Shown piece after piece: positions 5,705 through 11,835 of a stretch of DNA of 11,835 nt. The position numbers and the translations under genes were made by a program. Positions within the stretch are counted from its first letter, which is position 1. Each line of letters starts with the position of its first letter. Below the pieces are notes generated by a model, which ran no database searches, was not told where the DNA came from, and saw only the letters and a list, made by a program, of their open reading frames with translations. The DNA comes from Gemmatimonadota bacterium (GTDB lineage Bacteria; Gemmatimonadota; Gemmatimonadetes; Gemmatimonadales; GWC2-71-9): the NCBI GenBank assembly GCA_003221985.1, contig QHUQ01000187.1, positions 1 to 11,835 on the forward strand, given 5' to 3'.

Positions 5705-7054
5705 CTACGACACCCTCCTCGTCTTCCTTCGCATGAAATCCATGAGAATGAACTGTCCCAGCGTCATCGTGTTTGTGAAATACGCCTTGCCGCGGCAGAT
5801 CGCGGAGACCTTCTTCACGAACTCGACCAGGCTGCGGTCGCGCGCCAGCATGAACGTGTTGATCAGGATGCCGCTGCGGCGACACAACGCGACTTCGCGG
5901 TAGGTCGCCTGCAAAATGTGCGGGTCGAGCCCCATCGAGTTCACGTAGATCCGGCCGACCTGCAAAATGTGCGGGTCGAGCCCCATCGAGTTCACGTAGA
6001 TCCGGCCGTCCGGCTGCGTCAGCGCGGACGGCTTTCCATCGGTGATCATAATGATCTGCCGCATGTCCTTGCGCTGACCCATCAGGATGCGGCGGGCGAG
6101 CTTGAGCCCTTCGGTCGTGTTCGTGTGATACGGCCCCACCTGCGCATGCGCGAGCTGCGCCAGCGGGATTTCCTCCGCGGTGTCGTGAAACAGCACGACC
6201 CGCAGCGTATCTCCGGGAAATTGCGTGCGGATCAAGTGCGTCAGCGCGAGCGCGACTTTCTTCGCGGGCGTGAACCGATCTTCCCCGTACAGAATCATCG
6301 AGTGCGAGCAGTCGAGCATCAGCACCGTCGCCGATGACGAGCGGTACTCGGCCTGGTGGACCATCAGGTCGTCGTATTCGAGATTGATCGGCACGCCGAG
6401 GCCTTCGCGCTTCAGCGCGTGCGACAGCGTCGCGTTGACGTCGAGGTTGAGCGTGTCGCCGTACTCGTAGCGCTTGCTCGCCGCCTCGGCCTCGACGCCG
6501 GTCGCGAGATGCTCCGTGTCGTGCGCGCCGAAGCTCGACTTGCCGATCGAGCCGAGCAGGTGCTTCAGCGTGCGATAGCCGAGAAAATCGATGCCCTTGT
6601 CGGTGAGATTGAACTGCACCTGCTGCGCCGCTTCCTTCGCCATGCCGCCGGGGCCGAGCACCGGCTGCTGCGCGCCCGGCATCTTCGGCGCTTGCTGCAG
6701 ATTTAGATATCCCTCCTCGATGAGCTTCTGGACGATCTGATCGAGCACGTCGGCGAGCTGTTTTTGCAGCTCGGCGTCTTTCTGCGCATCGCCGGTCGAT
6801 TCGCCGCGCAGCGCGCCGAGCATCTCGGGGGTGAGCTGGCCCGAGTCCATCAGCGCCTGGAGAATCGCCTGACGCAGCGCGTCGAGTGAGCGGTCGGGAT
6901 CCTCCTCGCCGAATTCGCCCCAGAACGGATGCGAGTACGGGCCTCCCGCGAATCCGGATTGGAGCAGGAAGTCGGCGAGCTGATCGAGCAACGCTTGCAG
7001 GTTGAGCGTCTCGAGCAGCCCGGGGACGTAACGGCTGTAGGTCGTGTATTTCAT
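5705..7054 (-). CDS. VWA-domain protein (partner type of MoxR-like AAA+ ATPases)
   Basis: The 449-residue cytoplasmic protein has a helical N-terminal half (residues 1-235, including [20 protein letters not shown] and [18 protein letters not shown]). A von Willebrand factor A domain follows from about 241. Its metal-binding MIDAS residues are D-C-S-H-S at 248-252, the Thr in TNTTEG near 312, and Asp339 in MITDGKP. In known MoxR/VWA pairs the VWA protein works with an AAA+ ATPase in metal insertion or protein remodelling; the candidate ATPase is at 9884-11380. ATG 7054 begins the conserved [17 protein letters not shown]; in-frame codons further upstream run into the opposing MFS gene. An exact 51-base tandem duplication puts [15 protein letters not shown] in twice (351-365 and 368-382). 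It lies after the third metal-binding element and adds 17 residues without breaking the frame. Its 3' end is repeated at 4507-4586. Confidence 0.88.
   Translation of the reverse strand: MKYTTYSRYVPGLLETLNLQALLDQLADFLLQSGFAGGPYSHPFWGEFGEEDPDRSLDALRQAILQALMDSGQLTPEMLGALRGESTGDAQKDAELQKQLADVLDQIVQKLIEEGYLNLQQAPKMPGAQQPVLGPGGMAKEAAQQVQFNLTDKGIDFLGYRTLKHLLGSIGKSSFGAHDTEHLATGVEAEAASKRYEYGDTLNLDVNATLSHALKREGLGVPINLEYDDLMVHQAEYRSSSATVLMLDCSHSMILYGEDRFTPAKKVALALTHLIRTQFPGDTLRVVLFHDTAEEIPLAQLAHAQVGPYHTNTTEGLKLARRILMGQRKDMRQIIMITDGKPSALTQPDGRIYVNSMGLDPHILQVGRIYVNSMGLDPHILQATYREVALCRRSGILINTFMLARDRSLVEFVKKVSAICRGKAYFTNTMTLGQFILMDFMRRKTRRVS
5709..5793. repeat. Direct repeat, copy within the VWA gene 3' end
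   Basis: This is the 85-base partner of 4511-4586 in the same orientation; the two differ at 10 of 76 aligned bases and by a 9-base gap. Together they bracket the HAF lipoprotein gene at a spacing of about 1.2 kb. Confidence 0.75.
5908..6008. repeat. Exact 51-base tandem duplication inside the VWA gene
   Basis: 5908-5957 and 5959-6008 are identical over 50 bases, with a period of 51. The flanking bases differ (5907 g against 5958 a; 5958 a against 6009 t). The period is a multiple of three, so the reading frame is kept and 17 residues are added. Perfect identity implies either a very recent event or an assembly artefact. Confidence 0.92.
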
Positions 7055-7095
7055 GTGTCTACCCACAATGTCGTGCGCTCGCGACCTTTCACGCA
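7055..7095. promoter_or_regulatory. Divergent VWA/MFS intergenic region
   Basis: Only 41 bases separate the two ATGs, so promoters and ribosome sites of both genes must overlap here or extend into the opposing coding sequences. No clear Shine-Dalgarno sequence is seen for the MFS gene; gtgggtag lies upstream of the VWA start but is weak. Confidence 0.3.
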
Positions 7096-8319
7096 ATGAC
7101 CGAAGCTGCGCGACGCTACGGATTTGGGGCACTCGCCCACCGCAACTTCCGCCTCTTCTTCGTCGGTCAAGGCATCTCCCTCGTCGGTACGTGGCTGCAA
7201 AATGTCGGCGAGGGGTGGCTGATCCTCACGCTGACCAACTCGCCATTCTACGTCGGCCTGACCGCTGCCCTCAGCTCACTTGGCGTTCTCTTGTTCAGCC
7301 TGTATGCCGGCGTCATCGCCGACCGCGTGGACAAGCGGCGCGTGATCATTTTCATGCAGGTCGCCTTCATGCTCGAGGCGTTCACCGTCTCGATTCTGGT
7401 GTGGACCGGCGTGGTGGCAGTCTGGCAGGTCCTCGTGCTCGCCACCATCCTCGGCCTCGCCAGCGCGTTCGACATTCCGATGCGCCAGGCGTTCATCGTC
7501 GAGATGGTCGGCAAAGACGACTTGATGAACGCGATCGCGCTGAACTCGTCGCTGTTCAACGCCGCGCGCGTGCTCGGCCCGGCGATCGCGGGCTTCCTGA
7601 TCGGCGCCCTCGGCATCGCGTGGTGCTATTTCCTGAATGGCGTGAGCTACATCGCGGTGATTGCGGGCCTGCTGATGATGCGGCTCCCGAGCAACCCGCG
7701 CCCGGCCAAGACCACGTCCGCGTGGACCGGTTTCCGCGAGGTGTTGGCGTATCTGCGCGGCGACCGGCGTTCGCGCGTGCTCATGACTCTGACGGCCATC
7801 ATCAGCGTGTTTGGGTTTCCCTATATCGCGATGATGCCGGTATTCGCGCGCGATGTCCTGCACCGCGGAGCCGCCGGGTATGGGGCCCTGACGTCATCGA
7901 TCGGGATCGGTGCGGTCATCGGGGCCCTCGCCATCGCGCTCACCTCGGCGCGCATCCGGCGGCGCGGCCGTCTCATGCTCCTGGGCGGCACTGTGTTTGG
8001 TCTGCTGCTGATTCTTTTCTCGACGTCTCGCGTGCTGCCGCTCTCGATGGTGCTGCTCGCGCTCACCGGCTGCGCGATGATCGTGAACAACTCGATTACC
8101 AACACGCTGCTGCAGACGAGCGCACCCGATCACCTGCGGGGGCGCATCATGGGGTTCTATTCGTTCGTCTTCGTGGGAATGGCGCCGTTCGGTGCGTTTC
8201 TGTTCGGCGTCGTAGCGGAGCACATCGGCGTGCCGACCACGCTCGCGGCGGGTGGGGCGATCGTCATGCTGGCGGTGACGATTGCGGCGTGGTTGGCGCC
8301 GGAGATCCGAACGGCTTAG
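7096..8319 (+). CDS. MFS transporter (MFS_3/EntS-like exporter family)
   Basis: The 407-residue integral membrane protein has about 12 predicted hydrophobic segments, the normal length for the family. A short cytoplasmic N-terminus with [28 protein letters not shown] is the usual opening of enterobactin-exporter-like permeases. The major facilitator signature between helices 2 and 3 is seen as [11 protein letters not shown] (72-82), and [30 protein letters not shown] and [21 protein letters not shown] are further family motifs. It would export a small molecule in exchange for protons; the substrate cannot be read from sequence, and no siderophore or antibiotic gene lies nearby. ATG 7096 directly precedes the conserved N-terminus. 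The gene is alone on its strand, divergent from VWA and convergent with the kinase gene, with paired repeats in the gap after its stop. Confidence 0.92.
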   Translation: MTEAARRYGFGALAHRNFRLFFVGQGISLVGTWLQNVGEGWLILTLTNSPFYVGLTAALSSLGVLLFSLYAGVIADRVDKRRVIIFMQVAFMLEAFTVSILVWTGVVAVWQVLVLATILGLASAFDIPMRQAFIVEMVGKDDLMNAIALNSSLFNAARVLGPAIAGFLIGALGIAWCYFLNGVSYIAVIAGLLMMRLPSNPRPAKTTSAWTGFREVLAYLRGDRRSRVLMTLTAIISVFGFPYIAMMPVFARDVLHRGAAGYGALTSSIGIGAVIGALAIALTSARIRRRGRLMLLGGTVFGLLLILFSTSRVLPLSMVLLALTGCAMIVNNSITNTLLQTSAPDHLRGRIMGFYSFVFVGMAPFGAFLFGVVAEHIGVPTTLAAGGAIVMLAVTIAAWLAPEIRTA

Positions 8320-8438
8320 ATCCTTCGCTCCGCGCGCGTTTCCGCGCGCTTCGCTCAGGATGACAAGCCGCTCTTGTTTTCTTCTTTTAAAAAAGTAAGT
8401 GAAGCTGTCATCCTGAGCGCCGTAGGCGCGAAGGACCT
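8319..8438. repeat. Inverted pair of interspersed 'tcctgagcg' repeats between convergent genes
   Basis: The left copy (8319-8365) runs gatccttcgctc ... cttcgctcaggatgaca. The right copy (8406-8438) runs tgtcatcctgagcgcc ... gcgaaggacct, the same element in reverse orientation. Each half has its own GC hairpin (gcgcgcg-ttt-ccgcgcg near 8332-8349; gcgcc-gta-ggcgc at 8418-8430). Together the halves can form a long stem around the AT-rich loop 8366-8405. It starts on the last base of the MFS stop and ends 7 bases before the stop of the kinase gene, so it could serve as a two-way terminator. Similar repeats are common between genes in several bacterial phyla. Confidence 0.75.
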
Positions 8439-8445
8439 GCTTCTT

Positions 8446-8985
8446 CTACATCCATTTCCGACGCTTGATCTCCGCGACAATCAGTTCCGCCGCCCCTTCA
8501 AACCCCAGCCGTTCCGCATTCAGCACCAGATCGTACTGCGTGAGGTCCTGCCGGTCGCGCCCGTAGTGCGTCTTGACGTACTGGTCGCGGTGCTGATCGG
8601 TCTCGTCGATCACCTTATCGACCTTCGCCGGATCCACGCTGAGTCGGTCGATCGCGACTTTCCGGCGGAACGGCTTGGACGCGACGACATAGACGTGCAG
8701 CGCATTCGGCCGCGTCGCGAGGACGGCCTGCGCGCCCCGCCCGACGAGTACCACGCGGCCCTCTGCTGCCGCCTCGGCGATCACGCGCTCGGTCATCTGG
8801 GCGACCAGCTCTTCTTCGGTCTCGACAGGCACCCGTGTCTCACCGGTCGTGATGAACATCTCCGGCGACGCGACGGCCAGGGTGCGCGCCAATCGCTCCA
8901 GCAGGCCAGGTGCCCGCTCCTCGTGGCGCGCCACCTCCTCGCGCGGGAGCCCGGCGAGGCGCGCGACCTGATCGACGAACTCGGG
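8446..8985 (-). CDS. Cytidylate-kinase-like protein, 5' end deleted (P-loop missing)
   Basis: The visible ~180 residues belong to the cytidylate-kinase-like family: EFVDQVARLAGLPREEVARHEERAPGLLERLARTL near the start, then VLVGRGAQAVLA, PFRRKVAIDRL, and a C-terminal DQHRDQYVKTHYGRDRQDLTQYDLVLNAERLG. These proteins normally begin with ITISR and a GSGG-type phosphate-binding loop about 30 residues before EFVDQV. Here that part is absent, and the sequence joins directly into the SPFH gene near 8985, with about 20 bases that can belong to either. The first in-frame start left is GTG 8934, which gives 162 residues without a nucleotide-binding loop. As it stands the product should be inactive; intact relatives would phosphorylate a nucleoside monophosphate, though the family's true substrate is uncertain. 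It is the last gene before the repeat pair. Confidence 0.75.
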   Translation of the reverse strand, partial: PEFVDQVARLAGLPREEVARHEERAPGLLERLARTLAVASPEMFITTGETRVPVETEEELVAQMTERVIAEAAAEGRVVLVGRGAQAVLATRPNALHVYVVASKPFRRKVAIDRLSVDPAKVDKVIDETDQHRDQYVKTHYGRDRQDLTQYDLVLNAERLGFEGAAELIVAEIKRRKWM

Positions 8986-9850
8986 TCGGCACCAGGATCA
9001 CGAGGTTGTTGCCCGTCTTCATGTCGCGCAGGACCTCGAGATACTGCCGCGTGAGCGCTTCCGGCGTCAGCGTCGTATTGAGCAGCCGCTGCTGCTCCGC
9101 CTGCAGCCGTGCGACCTCGACGCGGTGGCGCTCGGTTTCGACCTGCTGCTCCTGGGCGATCTTGTTGTTGATGGCCTGGACCACCTGCGCGGGCGGCTGG
9201 AGATCGCGTAGGAAAAAAGCCGTCACGGTCGCGATGCGGAACGGCGGCCCGCCGGCGCGCGGCTGGGTGACGAGCGCCGAATCCACGAGCGCCTCCATCG
9301 TTCTGGCAATTTGGGTGCGCTTGGAGATGTCGTTGATCGAGTACTGCACCATGCCGTCACGGACGCCCTTGCGAATGGCGTTGCGGACCGCACTGTGGAT
9401 CTGATCTTCGATGCCGATTTCGGTGTAGATGCGTGACGCCTGCTGCGGATCGATCTGCCACCGCAGTCCCACGTCCACCGTCATGCCCATCTGCTCGCTC
9501 GACAGCGCTGCGATTTCTTCGACCTGCTCACCCGAGAACGGGTATTGCTCTTCACGCGTCGTGAAGCGCTCGACCGAGGACCACGGAGTGACCAGCCTGA
9601 TCCCCGGCAGCAGCGGTTTGGGATCGACGGTGCCGAAGGCATGCCGCACGCCCACTTCGCCGGCGTTGATGACTACGGTCGTCGATCCGAGCACGATGAT
9701 CACGCCGACGACCAGGGCGACATAGCTGAGAATGCGTAGTGTGCCGCCGATCGGCCGCCCCGCCGCACTTTCGCTGCGGACGGTGGCAGCGCCGAGGCGG
9801 AGGAAGAAGGCGACCGCGAGGAGTGCGAAACCAAAGACGAGCTTGCCCAT
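8840..9850 (-). CDS. SPFH/prohibitin-family membrane protein, chimeric C-terminus
   Basis: SPFH proteins form large membrane-anchored rings that organise membrane microdomains or shield proteases. The 336-residue frame shows two N-terminal hydrophobic segments (about 3-20 and 39-62), then the SPFH domain from VVINAGEVGVRHAFGTVDPKPLLPGIRLV through VDVGLRWQIDPQQASRIYTEIG and RNAIRKGVRDGMVQYSIND. A charged coiled coil follows (KIAQEQQVETERHRVEVARLQAEQQRLLN), ending in LRDMKTGNNLVILVPT. The family normally stops soon after this. Here residues 290-336 are Arg/Gly-rich and are simply the adjacent kinase gene read out of frame, so the true C-terminus is lost. gggag (9860-9856) is five bases before ATG 9850. 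It lies 33 bases after the ATPase gene and is probably co-transcribed with it. Confidence 0.87.
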   Translation of the reverse strand: MGKLVFGFALLAVAFFLRLGAATVRSESAAGRPIGGTLRILSYVALVVGVIIVLGSTTVVINAGEVGVRHAFGTVDPKPLLPGIRLVTPWSSVERFTTREEQYPFSGEQVEEIAALSSEQMGMTVDVGLRWQIDPQQASRIYTEIGIEDQIHSAVRNAIRKGVRDGMVQYSINDISKRTQIARTMEALVDSALVTQPRAGGPPFRIATVTAFFLRDLQPPAQVVQAINNKIAQEQQVETERHRVEVARLQAEQQRLLNTTLTPEALTRQYLEVLRDMKTGNNLVILVPTRVRRSGRAPRRAPARGGGAPRGAGTWPAGAIGAHPGRRVAGDVHHDR

Positions 9851-9883
9851 GGCGACTCCCGGATGTGAAAGGGATGCTGCGGA

Positions 9884-11380
9884 TTACGTAAAGAGGTTGG
9901 GTCCTGTGCCAGGTCCCCCGCCGGTCCCCATCGGTCCTTTGCCGAACGGCGGTTTCTGCTCTGCACGCGCCCGCACGTACCCCAGCTCCTCGCTGCGCGC
10001 GATCCGCTTCTCGGCGACGAGCCCCTCGAGCACGAGCTCACACGCCGACACCATCGTGGCCGGATCTTTCTTGCCCGCCAGCCCGACCTGATCGATCAGC
10101 GCGAGGAGGCCGGGTACGACGGTAAAGCCCTTGAGCAACGCCTCGGACCGCTCGTCGGGCGTGATCTTGAGCGCGCCGCCCTCATCGAACCAGTGCACGA
10201 TGTCGTCCACGTTGGCGCCGCCCACGCGGCCTTCGAACGTGCGGCCGGCGGCACGCCGGATGAGGTCCTTCGCGATCGTCTCGGAGCCCTGCAACTCGCC
10301 CTCGTACTCGAGCTCGAGCTTGCCGGTGATCGCGGGCAACGCCGCATAGACGTCCGAGATCCTCGGCACGACGGTTTTTTCTTTGGTGAGAATCGTGCGC
10401 CGCTCGGCGTTCGACACGACGTTGTCGAGCACGCTGATCGGCAGGCGCTGTGACACACCACTGCGACGATCCACCCGCTTGTCCTCGCGCGCTTCGAACG
10501 CGATCCGCTCGATCAACTCGGCCATGAAATCGGGGACGCGGACGGATCGCGCGCCGTTCCGCTCGACCCACGCCTCTTGCTGCGTGATCGTCGAGCCGAG
10601 CTCCACGCTGAGCGGGTAGTGCGTCGTGACCTCCGAACCGATGCGGTCTTTCAGCGGCGTGATGATCTTGCCCCGCGCCGTGTAGTCCTCGGGGTTCGCG
10701 GTAAAGACCAGCGCGACGTCGAGGTTCAGCCGGACGGGGTAACCTTTGATCTGGACGTCGCCTTCCTGCATGATGTTGAAGAGACCCACCTGAATCTTGC
10801 CCGCCAGGTCCGGCAGCTCGTTGATCGCGAAAATCCCGCGATTGGCGCGCGGCAGCAGGCCGAAATGCATCGTGAGCTCGTCCGACAGGAGATGCCCGCC
10901 GCGCGCCGCCTTGATCGGATCGACGTCGCCGATGATGTCGGCGATCGTGACATCCGGGGTCGCAAGCTTTTCGACGAACCGCAGCTCGCGCGATAGCCAG
11001 GCGATCGGTGTGGCGTCGCCGCGTTCGGCGATGAGCTCGCGTCCGTATTTGGAAATCGGATCGAACGGATCGTCGTTGACCTCGCTGCCCCCGATGATCG
11101 GAATCTCTTCATCGAGCAGCGTGACGAGCTGGCGCAGGATCCGGCTTTTGGCCTGACCGCGCAGCCCCAGCAGAATGAAGTTGTGGCGCGAGAGAATGGC
11201 GTTTACGAGCTGCGGGAGCACCGTCTCTTCGTATCCCACGATGCCCGGGAACAGCGGCGAGCCGTTCTCGAGCAAACAGATGAGATTCTCGCGCATTTCA
11301 TCTTTGACGGTGCGCTGGCGTCGGGCCGGACTGGCCCACTCCGTTTTCTTCAGCTCACCGAGTGTCGTCGCTTGTGTCAT
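9884..11380 (-). CDS. MoxR/magnesium-chelatase-like AAA+ ATPase
   Basis: The 498-residue ATPase has Walker A G-L-R-G-Q-A-K-S at 72-79, Walker B as [12 protein letters not shown] (about 182-193), sensor 1 in [10 protein letters not shown] (Asn229) and a basic LKDRIGSEV element around 243-251. A long C-terminal half ([25 protein letters not shown] ... [15 protein letters not shown]) and a Gly/Pro-rich tail follow. Its relatives are annotated as ChlI/MoxR-like or sigma-54-interacting ATPases and usually have a VWA protein partner for ATP-driven remodelling of a client. The likely partner is the VWA gene at 5705-7054, same strand, about 2.8 kb downstream, with the MFS gene intervening on the opposite strand. 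ATG 11380 is 18 bases after the PEP carboxylase stop, suggesting a shared transcript. All catalytic motifs are present. The client is unknown. Confidence 0.9.
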   Translation of the reverse strand: MTQATTLGELKKTEWASPARRQRTVKDEMRENLICLLENGSPLFPGIVGYEETVLPQLVNAILSRHNFILLGLRGQAKSRILRQLVTLLDEEIPIIGGSEVNDDPFDPISKYGRELIAERGDATPIAWLSRELRFVEKLATPDVTIADIIGDVDPIKAARGGHLLSDELTMHFGLLPRANRGIFAINELPDLAGKIQVGLFNIMQEGDVQIKGYPVRLNLDVALVFTANPEDYTARGKIITPLKDRIGSEVTTHYPLSVELGSTITQQEAWVERNGARSVRVPDFMAELIERIAFEAREDKRVDRRSGVSQRLPISVLDNVVSNAERRTILTKEKTVVPRISDVYAALPAITGKLELEYEGELQGSETIAKDLIRRAAGRTFEGRVGGANVDDIVHWFDEGGALKITPDERSEALLKGFTVVPGLLALIDQVGLAGKKDPATMVSACELVLEGLVAEKRIARSEELGYVRARAEQKPPFGKGPMGTGGGPGTGPNLFT

Positions 11381-11398
11381 GGCACGACGTTAAACCTT

Positions 11399-11835
11399 TC
11401 AACCCGTGCTCTGCAACCCTTGCGCGATGCCGCGCACGCTCGCCAGCAGCGCCCGGAACAGTTCGTTGTCCGGCCGCCCCGCGGCGCGCCACCGCTCCAG
11501 CAGATCGATCTGCAGGAAGCTCATCGGGTCCACGTATGGATTGCGCAACAGAATCGACCGCTGGAGCGCGGGATCGGAATCGAGCAACGCCGTGGCGCGT
11601 TTCAATGCGAGCACGTGGGCAACCGTGCGATCGAACTCCGCTCGAATCAACGGGAAGTAACGATCGCCCAGCTTCCCGGCGAGCCGCGCATAGCGCGCCG
11701 CGATGGCGAGATCGGCCGTCGCGAGCACCATCTCCACGTCGTCGAGCAGGGCCTTCAGGAACGGCCATTCGCGCGCCATCTCCCCCAGCGCGTCCGCACC
11801 GTAGCGCCGGGTAGTGCCATCCAGCGCCGTGCCCA
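11399..11835 (-). CDS. ppc: Phosphoenolpyruvate carboxylase, C-terminal part, 5' end outside the window
   Basis: This anaplerotic enzyme adds bicarbonate to phosphoenolpyruvate to give oxaloacetate. About 144 C-terminal residues are visible of a protein normally near 900. They match the family closely: FLKALLDDVEMVLATADLAIAARYA, then ALQRSILLRNPYVDPMSFLQIDLLERWR, and the end SVRGIAQGLQSTG. The last residues correspond to the conserved -NTG C-terminus that closes the active site, with Ser-Thr-Gly here. The frame is open to the right edge. ATG 11779 lies within the gene and is not its start. It is followed by the AAA+ ATPase gene after 18 bases. Confidence 0.93.
   Translation of the reverse strand, partial: GTALDGTTRRYGADALGEMAREWPFLKALLDDVEMVLATADLAIAARYARLAGKLGDRYFPLIRAEFDRTVAHVLALKRATALLDSDPALQRSILLRNPYVDPMSFLQIDLLERWRAAGRPDNELFRALLASVRGIAQGLQSTG

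Noticed and set aside
4507..5793. Complete integrated mobile element between att-like repeats
   Set aside because: No integrase, transposase or resolvase is encoded between the repeats, and the repeats have diverged like old coding copies. Only the duplication itself is supported.
7044..8363. 439-codon plus-strand frame overlapping the MFS gene
   Set aside because: It is the other-frame reading of the MFS transporter; the product is Arg/His-rich and has no membrane segments, whereas the MFS frame has clear family motifs.
8380..8400. T-run followed by A-run as a classic intrinsic terminator
   Set aside because: The T and A tracts sit in the loop between the two repeat copies rather than directly after a compact stem, so I describe it only as a possible two-way terminator within the repeat pair.
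1..11835. A new defence or biosynthetic system
   Set aside because: No nuclease, toxin, methylase, reverse transcriptase or biosynthetic core enzyme was recognised. The AAA+/VWA pair alone does not justify the claim.

Overview
The window is GC-rich, densely coded bacterial DNA with no tRNA, rRNA, CRISPR array, transposase or phage gene. The gene content suggests an environmental bacterium of the Gemmatimonadota or a similar soil phylum. Pointers are a fused E2-E1 oxoglutarate dehydrogenase, kelch and HAF-repeat lipoproteins, a MoxR-like ATPase with a VWA partner, and interspersed 'tcctgagcg'-type repeats. The assignment is by gene style only.

Layout. Bases 1-2149 (minus) carry the front two thirds of a Kgd/OdhA-type 2-oxoglutarate dehydrogenase, running off the left edge and broken near 1815. 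A 50-base divergent gap separates it from glnB (2200-2595, plus), a PII protein, so a 2-oxoglutarate sensor sits head-to-head with a 2-oxoglutarate-consuming enzyme. Bases 2743-5593 form an accessory pocket: a kelch lipoprotein broken by a frameshift, a stand-alone PAS protein, a relic of a VWA gene 3' end, and a HAF-repeat lipoprotein. Bases 5705-7054 (minus) are an intact VWA protein gene with an exact 51-base tandem duplication. An MFS exporter (7096-8319, plus) diverges from it. After an inverted pair of interspersed repeats comes a minus-strand run read from right to left: phosphoenolpyruvate carboxylase (5' end outside the window), AAA+ ATPase, SPFH/prohibitin-like membrane protein, and a cytidylate-kinase-like protein.

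How the genes may work together. The AAA+ ATPase and VWA protein belong to families that normally act as a chaperone pair. Here they are about 2.8 kb apart on the same strand, with the SPFH and kinase genes and an opposing MFS gene between them. PEP carboxylase (anaplerotic), oxoglutarate dehydrogenase and PII all bear on the carbon/nitrogen balance around 2-oxoglutarate.

The most unusual aspect is structural. Two hairpin-forming repeats lie in frame inside the two linkers of the oxoglutarate dehydrogenase gene. About 76 bases of VWA 3' end occur twice, flanking the HAF gene. Four genes carry a deletion, frameshift or duplication (near 1815, 3631, 5908-6008 and 8985). Read mapping would be needed to tell real genome change from assembly error. 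I did not find a convincing new multi-gene system; the best novel leads are the in-frame palindromes and the duplicated VWA tail.
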